From Flavobacterium sp. ZT3R18 (GTDB lineage Bacteria; Bacteroidota; Bacteroidia; Flavobacteriales; Flavobacteriaceae), in NCBI RefSeq assembly GCF_007097385.1, contig NZ_VJZS01000027.1, positions 1 through 50,824 of the forward strand: a stretch of 50,824 nucleotides of DNA. The letters run 5' to 3'. The position numbers and the translations under genes are program-made. Below, one piece after another: positions 17,059-25,978 of the stretch (its first letter is position 1; each line of letters starts with the position of its first letter). A model generated the notes under the pieces. It did no database searches, had not been told where the DNA came from, and saw nothing but the letters and a program-made list of their open reading frames with translations.

Positions 17059-18116
17059 TTTGAAATTAAAGTAAAACTATGGTCAATACCGTTGCGTTGA
17101 TTGTACAACAAGATTGTTTTGTAAACTGATTTCTCTGCAGCATTTATCTTTACAATTTCAGGAATAGCTTGAGTTTTAATAATTTTTGCTCCTACCCACA
17201 ATCCAAATGCCGAAGCGGTATCATATTCTCCGCTCAAATGCTTGTAATATACTTGCGGCGTATTTGCAAATGTACTATTGGATAGGTTTTTATAATACAA
17301 ATCAGATTCAACATCCCCATTATACCCTAAAACTACAGCGTCAATATCCAAAATTGTCAAACTATTTGAATCTAAAAAAGTAGTAATTTTATTTTCAACT
17401 TCATTTACATTCAATTTATTAAGAATTTCAACATCCAAAATGGCTGCAAATGAATTTTCTTTTTTCTCATTTTCTAAAACAAAAAAAGTAGCACCTTCAC
17501 CAAAAACAGCACCTTTTGTAGTGGTGTTTAAAACGGAATATGGGCTTTGATTTTCTGGCTTTATAAATCCAATAAGTTTAAGCAATGACATAGTAAAATC
17601 GCCTGTTTCCTCAATTCCTCCTACTAAAACCGAAGAAGCTTCTCCTTCTTCAATTTTCATTTTTGCATCCAATAATGCCGATTCAAACGAAACCGAACCG
17701 TTTACGTAAGTCAAATTATAGGCTTTGCATTGCAGTCCCAATGCAATTTGACCACCAACCGTATTGTGTGTCGATTGAATAAACGAAGTGGGTGTTAAAA
17801 ACTGCTCGTCATTATCCAGAATGGCTTTCAAAAATTTCTCAGAATCTTCAACACATCCCATTCCAGTACCCGTGATAATAGCATCAACGGTATCTAATTG
17901 GGCTTCTCTCAAAGCAAGAGTCGAAGCTACAATACCATTTTTTACTCCTTTTGCCATCCTTCTAATAGCCACAGGAGGTATAAAATCTTTGTAAACAGGA
18001 GATTTTAATGGTAAAATAGTATCCTTTTCGTTTACCTCCCCTTCTTCTAAGAAAACAGTATCGAATGTTTTTTGAGCCGAAATACAACCTAATCCGTTGA
18101 TATATGTCTTTTTCAT
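17052..18116 (-). CDS. Ketosynthase-like chain-length-factor-type protein, active site lost
   Basis: Starting at the ATG at 18116 (354 residues), this protein has the thiolase-fold layout of a beta-ketoacyl synthase, but the nucleophile position reads NGSVSFESA (139-147) without Cys. The usual HGT motif is absent, and the second active-site His (GHxxxAS) is replaced by Glu in SGEYDTAS. This matches chain-length-factor subunits that pair with an active ketosynthase, as ApeC does in aryl-polyene systems. Its partner is most likely the complete ketosynthase at 18125-19327, directly upstream with eight bases between. The pair should set polyene length. Confidence 0.82.
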   Translation of the reverse strand: MKKTYINGLGCISAQKTFDTVFLEEGEVNEKDTILPLKSPVYKDFIPPVAIRRMAKGVKNGIVASTLALREAQLDTVDAIITGTGMGCVEDSEKFLKAILDNDEQFLTPTSFIQSTHNTVGGQIALGLQCKAYNLTYVNGSVSFESALLDAKMKIEEGEASSVLVGGIEETGDFTMSLLKLIGFIKPENQSPYSVLNTTTKGAVFGEGATFFVLENEKKENSFAAILDVEILNKLNVNEVENKITTFLDSNSLTILDIDAVVLGYNGDVESDLYYKNLSNSTFANTPQVYYKHLSGEYDTASAFGLWVGAKIIKTQAIPEIVKINAAEKSVYKTILLYNQRNGIDHSFTLISKC

Positions 18117-18124
18117 ATTGTAAA

Positions 18125-19327
18125 CTATTCGCTTTTTGAAAATATAAGAGTCGAACAATTCCCTCCAAAACCAAAGGAATTAGAAAGTACATGTTCGATA
18201 GTTGCATTTTTTAATACCGTTTGCGGAATCAAATTAAATTCTTGCATTGGTGTTTTAAAATTCAGATTTGGGAAAACCACATTATTCTGAATCGCCAAAA
18301 CACTATAAACCGCTTCAATGGCCGCTGCTGCAGCCAACGTATGCCCTGTAAATGGTTTGGTTGAACTAAAATCGGGCGCTTTGTTTTCTCCAAAAATACG
18401 CACCATCGCACGACCTTCGGATAAATCATTATTGGGTGTTGCAGTACCGTGAACATTGATGTAATCAATTTGTTCTGGTTTTAATTGGGCTACTTGAAAA
18501 GCTTTTTCCATCGCTAAATAAGCCCCATCGCCATTCTCTGAAGAAGCAGTTTGATGAAAAGCATCATTAGCATTCCCGTAACCAGAAACACGAGCCAGTA
18601 CTTTTTTATTCTCTTTTTTTACTAATTGATCTGATTCAAGAACCAAATAAGCGGCCGCTTCACCAAGATTCAATCCTTTACGATCATTATCAAAAGGCAT
18701 ATTATAGCCATCAGACAAAATCATTAAAGTCTTAAATCCATTGATTGTAAATTTAGATAATGCATCTGTACCTCCTACTATAACACGATCTAATTTACCT
18801 GATTTGATCAAACGGGCTCCCAACATAATGGCATTGGCAGCCGAAGAACAAGCAGTGCTAATGGTGGTTACCAAACCTTGCAGGCCTAGTTCGTTTGCTA
18901 TTTTATCGGTAATATCTCCCGCATTATGACTGCTAATGTATTTTGTAATCTCAGGATTTTCAAAATATTCATAATAAAAACGTTCTGTCATATCCATCCC
19001 GCCCACACTCGTAGCCGAAATCAATCCAGTCTTGTATTCATTAATAGAAGTTATTCCCGCATTTTTCACGGCTTGTTTAGCTGCAATTGTTCCTAGCAGG
19101 GCTGTTCTAGAAAAATTATTGTCTTTTTCTAATTGCAATTCTTCAATTAATTCTTGATTGGTTTTTTTAATTTCCCCAACCTTAATTACATCAGCATGCA
19201 CGGTCGAAATATTTTCGATAGTAGTAATCGCTACTTGACTATTCAACAAGGCATTAAAATTCTCCTCAACCGTATTCCCGATTGAAGAAATAATACCCAT
19301 TCCTGTTATGGCAACTCCTTTATACAT
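18125..19327 (-). CDS. Beta-ketoacyl-ACP synthase II (FabF-like), active
   Basis: This 400-residue ketosynthase has the full catalytic set: Cys160 in ISTACSSA, His293 in NVHGTATP and His329 in PFTGHTLAAAA. It condenses malonyl-ACP with a growing acyl-ACP by decarboxylation. It lies directly upstream of a catalytically dead ketosynthase, the arrangement of KS/CLF heterodimers in aryl-polyene synthases. It begins a sub-block after a 133-base gap that holds an inverted repeat. Function as polyene elongation enzyme is inferred from context. Confidence 0.9.
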   Translation of the reverse strand: MYKGVAITGMGIISSIGNTVEENFNALLNSQVAITTIENISTVHADVIKVGEIKKTNQELIEELQLEKDNNFSRTALLGTIAAKQAVKNAGITSINEYKTGLISATSVGGMDMTERFYYEYFENPEITKYISSHNAGDITDKIANELGLQGLVTTISTACSSAANAIMLGARLIKSGKLDRVIVGGTDALSKFTINGFKTLMILSDGYNMPFDNDRKGLNLGEAAAYLVLESDQLVKKENKKVLARVSGYGNANDAFHQTASSENGDGAYLAMEKAFQVAQLKPEQIDYINVHGTATPNNDLSEGRAMVRIFGENKAPDFSSTKPFTGHTLAAAAAIEAVYSVLAIQNNVVFPNLNFKTPMQEFNLIPQTVLKNATIEHVLSNSFGFGGNCSTLIFSKSE

Positions 19328-19349
19328 TGATTTTTGAATGTTGAATGTT

Positions 19350-19448
19350 GATTAACGATTTTTGATTTGCTCAAAATTTTAAATAAAAGATAAAATTGAT
19401 GTACTTAAAATCTGAATCCAATAATTCTGAAATCAAAAATCGTTAATC
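19350..19448. repeat. 19-bp perfect inverted repeat between ACP and ketosynthase genes
   Basis: GATTAACGATTTTTGATTT (19350-19368) and its exact reverse complement (19430-19448) flank 61 bases. The element fills nearly the whole gap between the ACP gene and the ketosynthase gene in an otherwise tightly packed operon. It has no T-run, so it looks like an inserted repeat or an RNA-processing site and not a terminator. Confidence 0.8.
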
Positions 19449-19460
19449 TAAAATCTAAAA

Positions 19461-19718
19461 TTACTTAACTCTTTTTTCAGCAATATAGGCCCCCATAGTT
19501 TCTATAGATTGAAAAATAGTTTTTCCTTCTTTAGGATCTACTAATTTAATTCCATAATCTTTGTCTAGCATCACAATAAGTTCTAATGCATCGATAGAAT
19601 CAAGACCTAATCCATCGCCAAATAAGGCATCATTGTCATTTATATCTGCTACTGTAATATCTTCTAAATTTAAAACTTCAATGATTTTACTTTTTAATTC
19701 TTGTTTTAATGCTTCCAT
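19461..19718 (-). CDS. Acyl carrier protein
   Basis: This 85-residue acidic helical protein has the phosphopantetheine attachment motif LGLDSIDALEL (Ser41). It should be modified to the holo form and carry pathway intermediates. It sits between ketosynthase-like genes and two bases from the half-length ketosynthase-like protein. A second ACP is encoded at 31210-31461, so the two halves of the molecule may use different carriers. Confidence 0.92.
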   Translation of the reverse strand: MEALKQELKSKIIEVLNLEDITVADINDNDALFGDGLGLDSIDALELIVMLDKDYGIKLVDPKEGKTIFQSIETMGAYIAEKRVK

Positions 19719-19720
19719 GT

Positions 19721-20338
19721 TTACTTATTATATAGTTTTATTAATGTTTGTTCGTTATGTAAAAAATCGCCTTCCTTAGCTACCAAATACAGGAAAGCGG
19801 TGTATTGTTCATTATAATATTCTACCCACCCGCACAGCACTTTATCTGCTTTATTAGTTTCTAAAAGTATGTTGCTATACTGCTCCATAAATACTGGATT
19901 GAAGTCCGCAAATATAAAAAAAGAATTTTCGCTTTTCAATTGATGTCTGATACTTATTTCGCCTAAACAAATATTAGGCAAAGTGTACACAAAAACAGCA
20001 GGGCTTGGGTAATATTCCTCTTTGTCAGAAATTGAATTCTGGTACTTTACATCGGTATCTAAACTCGATGATTTATTAGCAAAAACTAATGCTGTATTAT
20101 TCTCTTTATCCGAATCATTTTCTGATTTCAAAAGCAATTCGGCTCCTAGAAAAGCGAGTTTACTCAAATTATCCATTTTAAAAAACTTAGGATAATTCAT
20201 TTCAAAATTTTGATAGGCTTTTTTTGAAAAATCAGAAAAAGGGATTGATTCTAGTTTTAAAACAGCATCTCCATTCAAAATAATTTCATTATTCTGAATC
20301 GTACAATAGGATTGAATATAGGTTTTATTTGTCCTCAT
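19721..20338 (-). CDS. Half-length ketosynthase-like protein
   Basis: This 205-residue protein resembles only the N-terminal half of a beta-ketoacyl synthase. LSKLAFLGAELLL, NNTALVFANKSSSLDTD and YPSPAVFVYTLPNICLGEISIRHQL follow the ketosynthase order, but no Cys nucleophile in the TACAS-type context and no His motifs are present. It starts and ends in tight contact with its neighbours (TAATG junction with the ketosynthase upstream), arguing for a real, translated gene and not debris. A structural or chain-length-modulating role with the adjacent ketosynthase is possible. I have no firm functional assignment. Confidence 0.7.
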   Translation of the reverse strand: MRTNKTYIQSYCTIQNNEIILNGDAVLKLESIPFSDFSKKAYQNFEMNYPKFFKMDNLSKLAFLGAELLLKSENDSDKENNTALVFANKSSSLDTDVKYQNSISDKEEYYPSPAVFVYTLPNICLGEISIRHQLKSENSFFIFADFNPVFMEQYSNILLETNKADKVLCGWVEYYNEQYTAFLYLVAKEGDFLHNEQTLIKLYNK

Positions 20339-21477
20339 TAATTTACTTTTTCGAATAAAACTGCCGTATTACAACCTCCAAAACCCGACGCTGTTTTTAG
20401 AAAATAACGAATATTTTTGTTTTCGCTTTTTTCAATAATAGCAATCGTTTGACTTACCCCTATTTCATCAAAACCCAATGACACAAACAACTTATTCTCT
20501 TGTACAGAATGAATTCCGATTACCGTTTCTAATAATCCCGAAGCCCCCAAAGTATGTCCATAAAAGCCTTTCAAACTATTTACAGGCACGTTTTCGAGTC
20601 CTAATCTATTGAGTGCAATGGCTTCCATCTCATCATTAAAAGGAGTTGCAGTACCGTGAGCCGAAATATAATCAATTTGATTGCTGTTTATTTGGGCTTC
20701 CGCCAAAGCACTTTGGATGCTTCTAAAAAGTCCTTCCCCAGTTCTGGAAGGTCCCGAAATATGGTTCGCATCATTTATAGAACCATCTCCTATGATTTTA
20801 ATTTTGGCATTTTCTTTATTTGAAGAAACCAAAACCGCAGCCGCCGCTTCGCCTAATGAAACCCCTGTTCTGTTCTTAGAATACGGCTTACAAGGCAAAT
20901 CGCTCATGGCTTGAAAGGAATTGAATCCAGACAAAACAAATTCCGAAACTTCATCTCCAGCTACTACAAATACATGGTCATACAAACCACTCTGAATTAA
21001 TCTTTTGGCAACAGAAACCGCCAATACACCCGAAACACAGGCGTTTGAAACTACAATAGGTTCGGTTTTAAATTCAAAAAAATCAGCAATTGTTTTCGCT
21101 AATTGATGCAAATGGGCTTGTTCAACATTGCCGTCTGTATTTTTTTCTAAACCTGTAATATTACCTTTTGTAGTAGAAAGTATAAAAGCTGTTTTTTCGT
21201 TTAAAATTAATTCCGCCTTTTTAACAATAGGATTTAATGCTAAAATCATCATTTTTTCTAACCTTGTGTAATGCTCAGAAAGCGTCACTTTGGCGAAAGC
21301 CGAATTTAAATCTTCGTCCTTAATAATTGAGGCATAAAAAGGGGTAGGCATCAAAGTTGTATTTTGATGCAATTGAATACCAGAAACTTCATTGCCAATA
21401 TTTTTTATATTGGCAGCGACATCAAACCCAATGGGTGTAATGCAATTCGTTTCGGTTATATAGACTTCTTTAATCAT
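20338..21477 (-). CDS. Beta-ketoacyl-ACP synthase, active
   Basis: This 379-residue ketosynthase has intact catalytic residues: Cys147 in VVSNACVSG, His274 in ISAHGTATP and His308 in KGFYGHTLGASG. Its short N-terminus and sequence differ from the other two complete ketosynthases here, suggesting a separate task, for instance initiation with the aryl starter or building the alkyl chains. It overlaps the half-length ketosynthase-like gene by one base and lies 19 bases after the thioesterase gene. Confidence 0.88.
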   Translation of the reverse strand: MIKEVYITETNCITPIGFDVAANIKNIGNEVSGIQLHQNTTLMPTPFYASIIKDEDLNSAFAKVTLSEHYTRLEKMMILALNPIVKKAELILNEKTAFILSTTKGNITGLEKNTDGNVEQAHLHQLAKTIADFFEFKTEPIVVSNACVSGVLAVSVAKRLIQSGLYDHVFVVAGDEVSEFVLSGFNSFQAMSDLPCKPYSKNRTGVSLGEAAAAVLVSSNKENAKIKIIGDGSINDANHISGPSRTGEGLFRSIQSALAEAQINSNQIDYISAHGTATPFNDEMEAIALNRLGLENVPVNSLKGFYGHTLGASGLLETVIGIHSVQENKLFVSLGFDEIGVSQTIAIIEKSENKNIRYFLKTASGFGGCNTAVLFEKVN

Positions 21478-21496
21478 TTTTTACTTTTTACCAATC

Positions 21497-21943
21497 CTAC
21501 AATAACCCTACTTTACGCTTCCATTCCTCATAGAATGGTGGATTAGTTAGCATCAATTCTCCTTTTTTATCCAAAAACACTTGAACGGTTTCACCAGTAC
21601 AAGCAATTTCGTTATTGGCATCAAATATTTTAAATCTATAAATCATTTTTGCCGCAGGTGTATCTACAATCGTTGTTTCTATACGAAACACATCGCCATA
21701 ACGCAACGATAGTTTATGCTCACAGGTCGATTTTACGATAGGCGTTGTATAGCCACTATCAAAAACATCCAAATAGGAAATCCCATGATGACGCCCGAAA
21801 GCTTCTCTTCCATCTTCAAAATAGGTAATATAATACCCATGCCAAACGATTCCGAGAGGATCCGTTTCATTGAATCGCACTCGAATTTCTTGGGTAATAG
21901 TCAAAGCGGTTGCTTCGTTAAACTGCTCTTTTTTTCTTTTCAT
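21497..21943 (-). CDS. Acyl-CoA/ACP thioesterase, 4HBT hot-dog family
   Basis: From the ATG at 21943, this 148-residue hot-dog protein has the 4HBT signature RFNETDPLGIVWHGYYITYFEDGRE, with the probable catalytic Asp28. The family cleaves acyl thioesters of aromatic or medium-chain acyl groups. Aryl-polyene clusters carry an ApeK-like thioesterase, so it may release finished chains or proofread stalled ACPs. It overlaps the ABC permease gene by 26 bases, which supports co-translation. Confidence 0.88.
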   Translation of the reverse strand: MKRKKEQFNEATALTITQEIRVRFNETDPLGIVWHGYYITYFEDGREAFGRHHGISYLDVFDSGYTTPIVKSTCEHKLSLRYGDVFRIETTIVDTPAAKMIYRFKIFDANNEIACTGETVQVFLDKKGELMLTNPPFYEEWKRKVGLL

Positions 21944-23201
21944 ACAGCAATGCAATGGTTGTGGTAACAATAAAAAATAAAAACAACAAGCTTAATTCTG
22001 GTACTAAGTCCAATAATCTAGCGTTGCGCAAAAGTACATCATAAAATGCTTCTAATCCCCAATTCATGGGCGAGGATTGTGCAATAACTTGCATTATTTT
22101 GGGCATGGCAAATACAGGAACCCAAACACCACCTATGGCAGCCAAAATAATGACAGATGTTGCTCCAAATGGAGCCGATTGCTCTTGTGTCTTAGCAATA
22201 GTTCCTAATAAAATACCGAAACCTATAGCCGCTAATCCTGAAAATAAAGCCACAACACTCATTAACATTAGATTCCCCTCTGCATTGAGTGCGGGTAAAC
22301 CTAAATGTGGAAAAAGAAATATCGCAACGGCAATCATCATATAAAATTGAATCATACAAATGATCAAATACATCACTGTTTTACCGACCAAAACAATTAT
22401 ATTAGAAACTGGATTAGTTCTTAAACGTATAAAAGTTCCTTGTGTTTTCTCTTTTACTATATTGATTGACAACGGAATTACGATAAAAAACATGGCAAAA
22501 AGTGTCCAAGCAGGAACATTATGCTGTACTGAGTTAGGTGTAACTTCTTTGTTGTTTATTCTTGGCACAATTTCTTTGAAAGTGATAAAACTTTTTTGCT
22601 CAAAACTAGTATCTCCTTCTCCCAACTGCTCTTGAAAAGTGGCATAAATTGATTTGGTTTCTATTTGAGAAATCATTTTATCAATTGCATTCATGACCCC
22701 GCTCTTAAAACTCAATTGCACTGCTGGATCAAAATACAGTTTCACTTCTTTTTGGTTAACAATTTCAGCTACTTTCTTCGTAGTCGATGAATCTGAAAAA
22801 CCTAAACTGCTTACAATTTTTTGTACATTCTGATCAATCTTAGCCTGTAAATCCGTGCTTAAATGAGATGGAATTATAATAGCCAACTGGTATTTTCCCT
22901 TAAAAACCGCTTCTTTGGCAACAGCTTCTGTAATGGGTTGGTTATCTATTTTGGTAACAACCGAAAAAACGTTACTTTTTTGCAAATTATCATAAACCGT
23001 TTTAGAAACGTTTCCATTATCATAATCGACCAAAAGAATGGGGATTTTTGAATCGTTTACGGCTTTAAAAGTACTATCTTGAATCAGGGTCACCGTAATT
23101 ATTAATACCAAAGGCATCAAAAACAGCGTTACTACTCCACCCATATCTCGTTTTAGCAACAAGAATTCCTTATAAACAGACCTAAGAAGTTTATATAGCA
23201 T
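21918..23201 (-). CDS. ABC-2 type transporter permease
   Basis: This 427-residue permease has one N-terminal membrane helix (VVTLFLMPLVLIITVTLI), a large soluble loop of about 200 residues (DYDNGNVSKTVYDNL, LAIIIPSHLS) and five to six C-terminal helices, including SPMNWGLEAFYDVLLR. This is the ABC-2 export layout (YhgE/DrrB-like). With the ATPase encoded immediately upstream (11-base overlap) it should form an exporter for the pigment or a lipid precursor. Confidence 0.88.
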   Translation of the reverse strand: MLYKLLRSVYKEFLLLKRDMGGVVTLFLMPLVLIITVTLIQDSTFKAVNDSKIPILLVDYDNGNVSKTVYDNLQKSNVFSVVTKIDNQPITEAVAKEAVFKGKYQLAIIIPSHLSTDLQAKIDQNVQKIVSSLGFSDSSTTKKVAEIVNQKEVKLYFDPAVQLSFKSGVMNAIDKMISQIETKSIYATFQEQLGEGDTSFEQKSFITFKEIVPRINNKEVTPNSVQHNVPAWTLFAMFFIVIPLSINIVKEKTQGTFIRLRTNPVSNIIVLVGKTVMYLIICMIQFYMMIAVAIFLFPHLGLPALNAEGNLMLMSVVALFSGLAAIGFGILLGTIAKTQEQSAPFGATSVIILAAIGGVWVPVFAMPKIMQVIAQSSPMNWGLEAFYDVLLRNARLLDLVPELSLLFLFFIVTTTIALLYEKKKRAV

Positions 23202-23943
23202 CTCTCAATTCTTTTCCAGTTAACGAAATAAAAACATCCTCTAGATTTCTAGCCTCTTTTGTTGCAGCAATCAATTCGTTTGGCGTTCCCTCTGCATAAA
23301 TCACTCCTCTATCTACAATTGCGATAGTAGTACAAAAATCCTGAGCTTCAGACAAGTGATGCGAAGTATAAATAATAGTAGTTCCTGTTGCATTTAGTTT
23401 TTTGAGGTATTCGATAATCACATTTTTCGAATGTACATCGACACCAACTGTTGGTTCGTCTAGAAACAGTACTTTCGGATCATGTAATATACCAGCGATT
23501 AAATTGACACGACGCTTCATCCCTCCCGAAAAAGTTTCTATTCGCTTATCTGCAAATTTTAATAACCCAAGAAAATCAAGACTATCGATTACTTTTTCTT
23601 TAAGATCTGCCCCTTTCAAACCATACATACTTCCAAAATACAATAAATTCTCCCTTGCGGTTAAAGTTGGGTATAAGGCGTATTCTTGAGGAACTACTCC
23701 AATAATTTTCTTGATTTCATTGGCATTTTTAGCATAGGTTAAACCATCAATGGTAAAAGTACCTGATGTTGGTTTTACCAAACCGCAAAGTATGGAAATC
23801 AAAGTAGTTTTCCCCGCGCCGTTCGGACCGAGTAAACCAAAAATCTGACCTTCATTTATATCCAAAGTAAAATCGCTCAAAGAATACATTTCGGCATCTT
23901 TGTAAATTTTGGATAAATTTGATATTTGAATGATGGGGTGCAA
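23191..23943 (-). CDS. ABC transporter ATP-binding protein
   Basis: This 250-residue ATPase has Walker A (GPNGAGKT, about 39-46), the signature FSGGMKRR, Walker B (VLFLDEPTVGVD) and a switch His (YTSHH). It is of the drug/lipid export class that pairs with ABC-2 permeases. The start is TTG: the next in-frame Met (residue 19) would delete the first beta strand. It pairs with the permease that follows. Confidence 0.92.
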   Translation of the reverse strand: MHPIIQISNLSKIYKDAEMYSLSDFTLDINEGQIFGLLGPNGAGKTTLISILCGLVKPTSGTFTIDGLTYAKNANEIKKIIGVVPQEYALYPTLTARENLLYFGSMYGLKGADLKEKVIDSLDFLGLLKFADKRIETFSGGMKRRVNLIAGILHDPKVLFLDEPTVGVDVHSKNVIIEYLKKLNATGTTIIYTSHHLSEAQDFCTTIAIVDRGVIYAEGTPNELIAATKEARNLEDVFISLTGKELRDAI

Positions 23944-23953
23944 AATAGAATCT

Positions 23954-24952
23954 TTAATTTATTGCTTTCTTCAATTTCTTAAAAAACACTTCTTCTTTAT
24001 CAGCTATAGCCAAAAGCTCGTCTGAAAGTGCATTGTAAACATCGACTTTGGTACTTCTGTTTTTGTAAACTCGAGAAGCTTCAACAGCAAAATCTCTCCA
24101 TAAATCGCCTATAGCCGTCATTTCTAAGGACAATTCTTGCAGGGCTGCATTCTCTAAAATAACCGAAGCTTCTTGTAAAAAAGCGGCATAGATAAAACGA
24201 AAACCACCGCCTCCTGTACCTATTTCTTCCTGCATACGAACGATTTGAGCCAAATAATGATTGGCTTTTTTAGTCCCTTCTTTTACTGGCCATTTTTTTA
24301 TTAGCTTGGCTACATATCGAATACCACGAACACCAACAATTGGCATTGGCGCCAACATATCCCTACACGTATTTTTGATTCCTTTGATAATGGCCCCTTT
24401 CAAATCTACATTAGCAGGAACCTGAATTGGATAATACATTTGACCTCTTGGCGCAAAAGCACCTTTGGCAAAACGCACTTTATTCAATTCGGCGTGGGTC
24501 AAAGTGGTTACGTTTTCCATCACAGGATCACTAATTAAATAATCGGTTTCCGTTTTTCCATACACCACCAAGTTGTGTGCATTGAAATGGAAACGGTATT
24601 CGTCTGGAAAATAGGTAAGATTGTAAACACCTACTTGCAATCCTGATGGTATATTGTTTTTTAGATTCTCATCTAATGCCTTTATAGCATTAGCTTCACT
24701 AGAAAATTTTTGTCTTTTTATCTTTAACCCTAAACGTTTGGCTAATTTATTAAAAATAGAACCTGGCATAGGTCTGTAGCTAATCGCCGGGGCATAATTT
24801 ACTTTTAAGAATGGCAAGTAAACAAAAAAAAGGCCTGAGCCGATTCCAAAAACCATGGGTTCACTTATATCTAGACCATTATGTTTCAACAAATTGGAAG
24901 CTACCCCATTCTCACAATGAGCTGATTGATGATGTGTAAAGTTTGTTTCCAT
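23954..24952 (-). CDS. BtrH-like N-terminal domain protein, candidate acyltransferase
   Basis: This 332-residue protein begins METNFTHHQSAHCENGVASNLLKHNGLDISEPMVFGIG..., the pattern of BtrH-like proteins (Cys13 with nearby His). In butirosin biosynthesis BtrH transfers an acyl chain from an ACP to an amine. Here an ACP-bound aryl-polyene acid must be joined to a dialkylresorcinol hydroxyl, so a BtrH-like enzyme could perform that esterification. The sequence supports the family call. The esterification role is inferred. It is coupled (one-base overlap) to an unknown 134-residue protein gene. Confidence 0.8.
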   Translation of the reverse strand: METNFTHHQSAHCENGVASNLLKHNGLDISEPMVFGIGSGLFFVYLPFLKVNYAPAISYRPMPGSIFNKLAKRLGLKIKRQKFSSEANAIKALDENLKNNIPSGLQVGVYNLTYFPDEYRFHFNAHNLVVYGKTETDYLISDPVMENVTTLTHAELNKVRFAKGAFAPRGQMYYPIQVPANVDLKGAIIKGIKNTCRDMLAPMPIVGVRGIRYVAKLIKKWPVKEGTKKANHYLAQIVRMQEEIGTGGGGFRFIYAAFLQEASVILENAALQELSLEMTAIGDLWRDFAVEASRVYKNRSTKVDVYNALSDELLAIADKEEVFFKKLKKAIN

Positions 24953-25356
24953 TAATTTGTTTTAAAATTTTTCAATTCTTCTATAGTTATATTAAATGAT
25001 GCTGCATATTTACTCAAAATAGAATCGCTTAATCCAGCGAAAACTTTGGGCTTAAAATGACGCTTTACTCTCCATTGCCACATACCTACATAACTAGAAA
25101 GCACCCCAACATCCATTCTACTTACTTCCATAAAATACAAAATAGGACTTGCTTGATTAGCATCAACTTGGGCTTTTGCAACAGCAATTCTTTCGCTTAT
25201 TTCATCAATTGAATTAGAAAGTGCAATGGTTTTAGGCTCCCAACCTGTACTTAACGCTGTGGTATAATTGCCTTTCTCATCAGTGGCATACACCAGTTCT
25301 TTCATGTTTTTATTAGAAAGATTGCCTTTGTCTTGTGGAACTTCGTCTTGTTTCAT
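24952..25356 (-). CDS. Conserved-looking protein of unknown function coupled to the BtrH-like gene
   Basis: This soluble 134-residue protein has no signal peptide or membrane segment. A helical centre (SNSIDEISERIAVAKAQVDAN) is followed by an aromatic block (YFMEVSRMDVGVLSSYVGMWQWRVKRHFKP) and a final LSKYAASFNITIEELKNF. I do not recognise a family. The one-base overlap with the BtrH-like gene suggests a partner subunit. It is preceded by a 137-base gap without a visible promoter. Confidence 0.7.
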   Translation of the reverse strand: MKQDEVPQDKGNLSNKNMKELVYATDEKGNYTTALSTGWEPKTIALSNSIDEISERIAVAKAQVDANQASPILYFMEVSRMDVGVLSSYVGMWQWRVKRHFKPKVFAGLSDSILSKYAASFNITIEELKNFKTN

Positions 25357-25493
25357 GTGTAGCTACTATTTAAATTTAGGAAACATGGTATCGCCAGATT
25401 TTCATTGGTTTTTGCGACAAACGCTATCTTGGCGATTTCATTTGAAGAAAATATTTGTTTGGTGCATTCAACTCATAAATGCGAATGTGGTAA

Positions 25494-25964
25494 TTATCCC
25501 TTTGAATTATTTTCTTGTATATAAAGATTAATTTCTCCCTCTAAAAGCAATTCATCTCCAGAAAAAGTACTGCAACTCATGGTACATAAACTATACGTAT
25601 CTGTAACAAACTTAGAAACTAAGCAAGCTTTGGCAATTATGCTATCACCAACTTTTGGCAGCACATGAATCTTCAATGTTTTGATTGCGCTTATAAAGCC
25701 CACCACATCTACGCCAACAATATCTTGATTGTTTTCATCGACCAAATAATCTTTTGCTACTATAGAAGAACAGGTTTGAGCCATGTTTTCTATCAATCCA
25801 GCTTCAACAAAAAAATTATTTTGAATAAACACATTACCTTCTTTAATTTCAAAAATGGTATCTACATTTTCATCGTCAAATTTTAAAATTAAATCAACCA
25901 TTAACATTGGTGATCGGTGAGGCAAATATCTTTTTATATCAACAAGATTTGATGTTTTTTTCAT
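25494..25964 (-). CDS. ApeP-like hot-dog dehydratase, copy A
   Basis: This 156-residue hot-dog protein has YLPHRSPMLMVD at the N-terminus and FFVEAGLIENMAQTCSSIVA in the central helix, which is the ApeP-like 3-hydroxyacyl-ACP dehydratase pattern (catalytic His in LPHR and Glu in the EAGLIENMAQ helix). It should dehydrate 3-hydroxyacyl-ACP to the conjugated enoyl chain. A second, related protein is encoded 14 bases upstream, and a FabZ-like small subunit at 14050-14421 may be a partner. Confidence 0.85.
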   Translation of the reverse strand: MKKTSNLVDIKRYLPHRSPMLMVDLILKFDDENVDTIFEIKEGNVFIQNNFFVEAGLIENMAQTCSSIVAKDYLVDENNQDIVGVDVVGFISAIKTLKIHVLPKVGDSIIAKACLVSKFVTDTYSLCTMSCSTFSGDELLLEGEINLYIQENNSKG

Positions 25965-25978
25965 TATCTAAACCTAAA

